Shown in pieces: positions 59,451 to 64,000 of a DNA stretch of 64,000 nt (the stretch's first letter is position 1; each line of letters starts with the position of its first letter). Below the pieces are notes generated by a model that was not told the origin of the DNA, ran no database searches, and saw only the letters and a list, made by a program, of their open reading frames with translations. The DNA is from Dendrolimus kikuchii. Its lineage: Eukaryota > Arthropoda > Insecta > Lepidoptera > Lasiocampidae. Location of the stretch: positions 10,550,001 to 10,614,000 of the forward strand of contig CM034411.1 of the NCBI GenBank assembly GCA_019925095.2. Reading direction: 5' to 3'. Both the position numbers and the translations under genes were made by a program.

Positions 59451-61099
59451 AGTTGTTTTACTCGTAACTGTTATTGAAATTGTTCTGCCATTTTTTTCTT
59501 AAAAACAAACTAACACTATCTTACAAATAGTTGTCAGAGTTCATAGTATATTATTTAAATACTGATCTCGGAGAGACAATAATTACATATTATAATATTT
59601 TTAACTAGATTATAATTAAGTTAAATGAAGATTGATTTCAAAAGAGAATCATTAGTATTAATATTATATTTAGTAAAAAAAATACCTGTGGAATACAAGC
59701 TTATCCAGAAGTTGGGGCGTATATATAAAGATAAATGCATGGATAAAACGTAGGCCTTGATATAGTTATTTCTAAAGGAAGAAACATCCAATAGTTGCAT
59801 AATGTAGGATCAGGAGATCAGAAGAGTTGCTCTGTATTTTGATAGTGTAAGAATCTCGAGCCCTAGTAACGTCGGAGATTAAGAACGATTATATAATGCT
59901 TCCAAAGTAGTAAAAATCAGCCAAATGCGTCTTTTAGTAAGTAGTCTATTTACATTGAAATGTAAGTTTTTCAGTGTTTCCCTTCCACTCCGTAACTAAA
60001 GTTCCTCATCTTTACTATGGAGAAACAAACGCATTGGGCCTATCATTATTGTCACTAATCACGTTTCATTTTAATAAACATAATATTTATACAGAATAAT
60101 TCATATTTGCTTCTGAAGAGACATTCCTGGTCCAGTAGTCGACATTAAATACTCATCCACACAAAAGTTTTCTGTTACCACAAAATAATTACGTATTGAA
60201 ACAACCCACACACTAAAATAGGCTCAACGATTGTAGAAACATTATTAACATTATAACAATCGGACGCAGAGAACGTGACTTAGCACAAACGCGTTTATTC
60301 AACACAGATTCAAATAAAAACTAGTCGTTTGACTCCGGGTTTACTTGGTTTAATTTTTAAGTTCAATTTACTAAATAATTACGAAGACTGCTTTTAACAT
60401 TTCATATCTTGCTATATTCTACCAAAAAATCGATATAAACTTCGTATAAGATCTATTTATTATCAACTTTAAACATGATTTTATTACGCATTGGCTGTGT
60501 ATTAGCATCTCTCTTTACATAGTATAAAACGAAATCGTTTTCTGTGTCTGTCTGTATATCCGTTAACTACTCTCTCTCCTCTCTTCTCCACGTAACGGAT
60601 TTTTAAGCGGTTTCACTATCAGTTAGGTATTTTTTTCAAGGAAGGTTTATATACAATAGCTTTTGCTTTCGGCTTCGCTCGCGGTATAAAGAACCTAATT
60701 AAGTTTTTATGCAAGTAGTAAGAGCTACTTACTTGGTTTACGGCTTAACCGGGAGGAAAGGTCTAATTTCTCATAAAATGTGTTTCTGCACAACCTTTTG
60801 TAGTTTGTCTACATCAAGATTAACGATTAGAGAAAACTAAAGGATTAACCCTATTATTAATATTTTCATTTTTATAATACACTATATAATATGCAATATT
60901 TCTATGATCAAGCCTCAGATACTTTTATTCGTTCGTCTGAGGATCAGCAATAGCATGAAAGAAAAATTGGGACTGATATTAACTTTAATTACATTGCTAA
61001 TTGTAACTAGCAACGAACATTATAATCATTTTATACACGGTAACATCTGTAGAAAATTATTAGTTGATATACAGAGAAAAACACTTAACTAATCCTAAT
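59451..61099. other. Intergenic stretch without recognised features
   Basis: AT-rich. The part 60505-60690 (GTATAAAACGAAATCG.., CGTAACGGATTTTTAAGCGG, TTCGGCTTCGCTCGCG) resembles the dispersed Helitron-like repeats of such genomes but its ends were not found. Nothing else seen. Confidence 0.5.
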
Positions 61100-61290
61100 T
61101 AATCGTTATATTGCTTTCTACTCATAATCCCTTAAAATTATGTACAATAGAAATCTTAGACCAAATCATCGATATCTAACAGTAAGGTATCCAACAGGCT
61201 CACATATTAATATCTCCCAGGAACGCCATATTAAACTGTTGTCTGAGGTAGACAGCCATCTGATAGTCTTATTAGTTTACCTGTCTTATT
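61100..61290 (-). mobile_element. Decayed relative of the reverse-transcriptase fragment at 54592
   Basis: TTTCTACTCATAATCCCTTA, TAGAAATCTTAGACCAAATC, AAGGTATCCAACAGGCT and GTCTGAGGTAGACAGCCA follow the order of 54550-54720 at low identity. No open frame. Confidence 0.4.
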
Positions 61291-61554
61291 CATAATACAT
61301 ACTTATACGAGGCTCGCTAAAAGGATTTAAAATACTTAATTATGAAAAACACTTCTTTAAACTCTTTTTAACGAGTTCATATAACAATCACGATTGTTAT
61401 TATCAATAACTATTTTCTTTGGTAATATTAAAACTTAAAAAACAAACCAACGGACAAGCTGATTTAAAATCTATATAACAACAACAAAGATATTTAAAAA
61501 TATGAAATTCTCAACCACGTTACAAGTTATATGATTTTTTTTTAACATCGAAAT

Positions 61555-61922
61555 CGAATCGTGGGCTCGCGATGAGTGTAGTGACGCAGCGTTTCCACTC
61601 TTTATTATGTAAAACGAGACGTGTGGAGGTTTTAGGTTTTGTTTTTGGCTCTATCGCGCTTGTCTGAGGTACCGGGAATGGTGTGTAGGAGAATTAAATA
61701 GAGAAACAATTTGCTTATACCCAATAACGACGGAGAATACAGCTGCAGGCGCGATGTGGAGACCGGGAAAAGGCAAACGAGTAGAAAACCTTACCTCGCT
61801 ATCAGTCTTCGTTTCACCTTGTCCCCGGGCAAAGTAATGGTGTGGCTTCACATGCCACTATTATTGATTGTCTTTATTTCGCGTGCATTTGGTCAATATT
61901 AGCCACGACACAGACACAAGTC
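61555..61922 (+). promoter_or_regulatory. Possible first exon and promoter of a downstream gene
   Basis: GC-richer, apparently non-repeated segment in AT-rich DNA, closed by a good donor (GTC|GTAAGT at 61923). A short frame in it begins with a signal-peptide-like MVWLHMPLLLIVFISRAFGQ (ATG at about 61837) and stops at TAG 61902. Either the coding part splices earlier (weak GT at about 61891), or this is a 5' UTR exon and the frame is an upstream ORF. The gene, if real, runs out of the window. Confidence 0.3.
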
Positions 61923-62339
61923 GTAAGTGTTTTTGTTTTGCACATTCTTGATTTGAATGTTTATTATATATTATATTTCTTTATGGCGAAGAAGGGAGGA
62001 AAATTTTTTTAAGAACACCTTGCAGTGTGCTAGATCATTTTAGAAATTCAATTTTTTTTCTTCATATATTAGGTACGTTATATTTTAAGTTATTTTTTTT
62101 TAAATCACACTTAATAAAATCATATAAAGATAATAAAGTCAATATGATGATTTACAAGCGATATATTTGTATTTTAATTTCATTGATTCGCTATATTTAG
62201 TGATAATAAAAACATATCATAAGACCAATACCGTTTATTATACTTACTACCATAGCTAACACAGCTCGTTAGGCTTACATTTCAACATTAAATTTACTAA
62301 AAGTTCTTCATCTCCAATCGATTTCTGATACCAAATACT

Positions 62340-62696
62340 TTCGCCGGGTTTCTATGTCTACCCACTTCCACGACAGCAAACGGTAAAGTGACTAGGGGCA
62401 GCGCCTGTACCAAATGTTCAAATAGGTACTTGCGCGGCCCACTTCTTGGTTGTTGGAATGATAGTGGGCAAAATTCCGTCCGGGCTAGAGATGAATGCGC
62501 AAGCGAGCTCACAGCCGGAATAAGGTACGTTCGAAGATCGGCCAGGGGTTTTAGTGGGTATACCAAACAGTGGCGTGGTAATTGCATTCCTGCGGGGATG
62601 TTACTGCCACCCCAATGAGGCGAATTCCACACACAGGCCGCGAACTTATTCCTCGCGTGGTTTATGATCCTCGATCAGATTTCCCCGGTAAAAAAT
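62340..62696 (+). mobile_element. 3' end of a LINE related to 28512-29117
   Basis: Shares TTTTAGTGGGTAT, a TGCCACCCC..GGCGAAT..CCACAC..GCGAA block and the end ATCAGATTTCCCC-GGTAAAAAA with the insert at 28512. Its upstream part is diverged or truncated. No target duplication found. Confidence 0.55.
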
Positions 62697-64000
62697 GGTG
62701 GTGGGCATAATGAACACGAGGAGTAGCTGTCCATTCACCACTCATTTTAAATCAATGTCGCTGTTAAAAATTGACATATAAGAGAACTCACGTTGATTTA
62801 AAATATTGAAGATTTAACCTGTCACCATTGCCGAGAATGTCACACAACCCAAATTATAATCACGGAGCAAGACCCAAAATAGTTACATAAATCATCTCTT
62901 TCAAACTAATGACAACACACATAAATCCATTCTATTTCCACAACTATATTTCTTACCTATACCATCTCTATAAAATACTACCTCTACGGAGAATGATTAT
63001 TCATAGATTCGAGATTTTTTTTATTTAAATCCAGGCAACAAAGAGTTTATAGACTTGAGGTTATACTTTGAAAGAATGAGTTGAGATTCCTTTTTTAAGT
63101 TATGGCTTCACATGTATTACGTATTAATAGCCATCATTGTTAGTTTATTTTTAGTTTCGCAAGGCTTTTGAAAAAAAAAAGGCTTTTTTTTACCAGTCAA
63201 AGTTGGAGTAGTAGGATAAACTGAAAAGTAAAAACAAACAAAGAACAGGCAAACTTTGAATGGATAAGATATTAATGGATGTTATTAGTGCAAACGTATG
63301 GTGGTGTGCGGAATAAGATCCACCCAAATTTAGAATCATGGGAAAAAACTAAATTGTGAATTCTTACAATTTATTCAATTAATTAAATATGTCCAATTAA
63401 TAAAACTCGTAAGATTCACAACAGTTTAACGAAACATGTTCAGATAAGTAATTAAAACACAAATTGTTAACCGGTAGTAAATTTTGACACACATAATTAA
63501 ACCATTACAAAGTAATATAAACATTACGAACCAATTTGATGAAGGAAGTGACGGAAAGTGGTTTCCGCCACATCAGAAATGCTATGAATGTGCTGCCAGC
63601 CTGGAAGAAATTTAAATAAATTTAGACATGTTTTTCAAATTTCTTCCAAGTCTATCTATGTACTTGTACTTGACACATGCATAATATTGACATTAATTAA
63701 TTAAGATACTAGTAATTGACATTCGAATTGTAAATGCTGCACTCCTTTAATGGATCCACACATGAGAACTTTTATATTAAAGGATTTGTAATGTAACATA
63801 ATCATGTGTGTGCTGTTGTGTGCCTTAAATAAATCTATCTAGACACAATTTATTGTTCACCAACATTCACCACACAAGATACAAGTTACAATACTTTTAG
63901 AGAAAACAATAGACGGATTTATCGCCTAAAGCTCCTCCGGGGAACCTTACTTATAGCCATAGGATATTTTTATGCCCCTGCTCCACCTTCGCTAGCATTG
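62697..64000. other. Intergenic stretch without recognised features
   Basis: AT-rich. It holds one 12-bp inverted repeat (TGGAAGAAATTT at 63602-63613 and its complement at 63637-63648). No gene, RNA or classified repeat was seen. Confidence 0.6.

Overview
This window is insect nuclear DNA, most probably lepidopteran. It carries the 3' part of one giant muscle gene on the + strand, the projectin/twitchin gene (bent, bt, in Drosophila). The evidence is a chain of 41 exons from 390 to 58853. Their splice phases join without a break into one reading frame of about 3,930 codons ending in TAA. The frame encodes the FN3/Ig repeat core, a titin-type Ser/Thr kinase and five C-terminal Ig domains. The start of the gene lies upstream of the window. 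The lepidopteran assignment is an inference from the AT-rich introns and the repeat types (Helitron-like elements ending in CTAG with a GTCGCGGGC-type tail, RTE LINEs with a TATG tail, tRNA-derived SINEs, TTAA-ended MITEs). The species cannot be named.

Layout. Positions 1-389 hold the last codons and tail of an RTE retrotransposon, then intron. Exons 1-3 (390-5716) and one very large exon of 4,989 bp (6373-11361) encode the regular FN3-FN3-Ig core. From 11449 the coding sequence is cut into 37 small exons. These encode the irregular end of the core (Ig-FN3-FN3-FN3-Ig-Ig-FN3-FN3-Ig-Ig-FN3; 11449-32866), the kinase linker (33784-33942), the kinase and its regulatory tail (37818-42804), and the C-terminal Ig region with Pro/Ser linkers (44635-58853). 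In all there are about 19 FN3 and 15 complete Ig domains plus one partial Ig. The kinase keeps its glycine loop, lysine, HLD, DFG and APE motifs, so it looks active. Positions 58854-64000 are the 3' UTR and intergenic DNA, with two retrotransposon remnants and one possible first exon of another gene near 61555-61922.

The introns make up most of the window and are full of mobile DNA: about ten copies of one poly(A)-tailed retroposon (one nested in another), two RTE LINE ends, a 5'-truncated LINE with 15-bp target duplications, Helitron-like elements (two head to tail), three tRNA-derived SINEs and several MITEs. There is also a 2.6-kb minisatellite of 22-bp units in the intron 3' of 15964. Its long open frames are a by-product of the unit sequence and are not genes. 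No insertion interrupts an exon.

I found no bacterial-type system, CRISPR array or clearly new gene system. The points most worth a second look are the minisatellite and its higher-order structure, the nested and tandem transposon insertions that fix element boundaries, a 218-bp fold-back element, a small reading frame kept in three repeat copies, a 21-nt tandem splice acceptor in a C-terminal Ig exon, and the possible first exon at 61555-61922.
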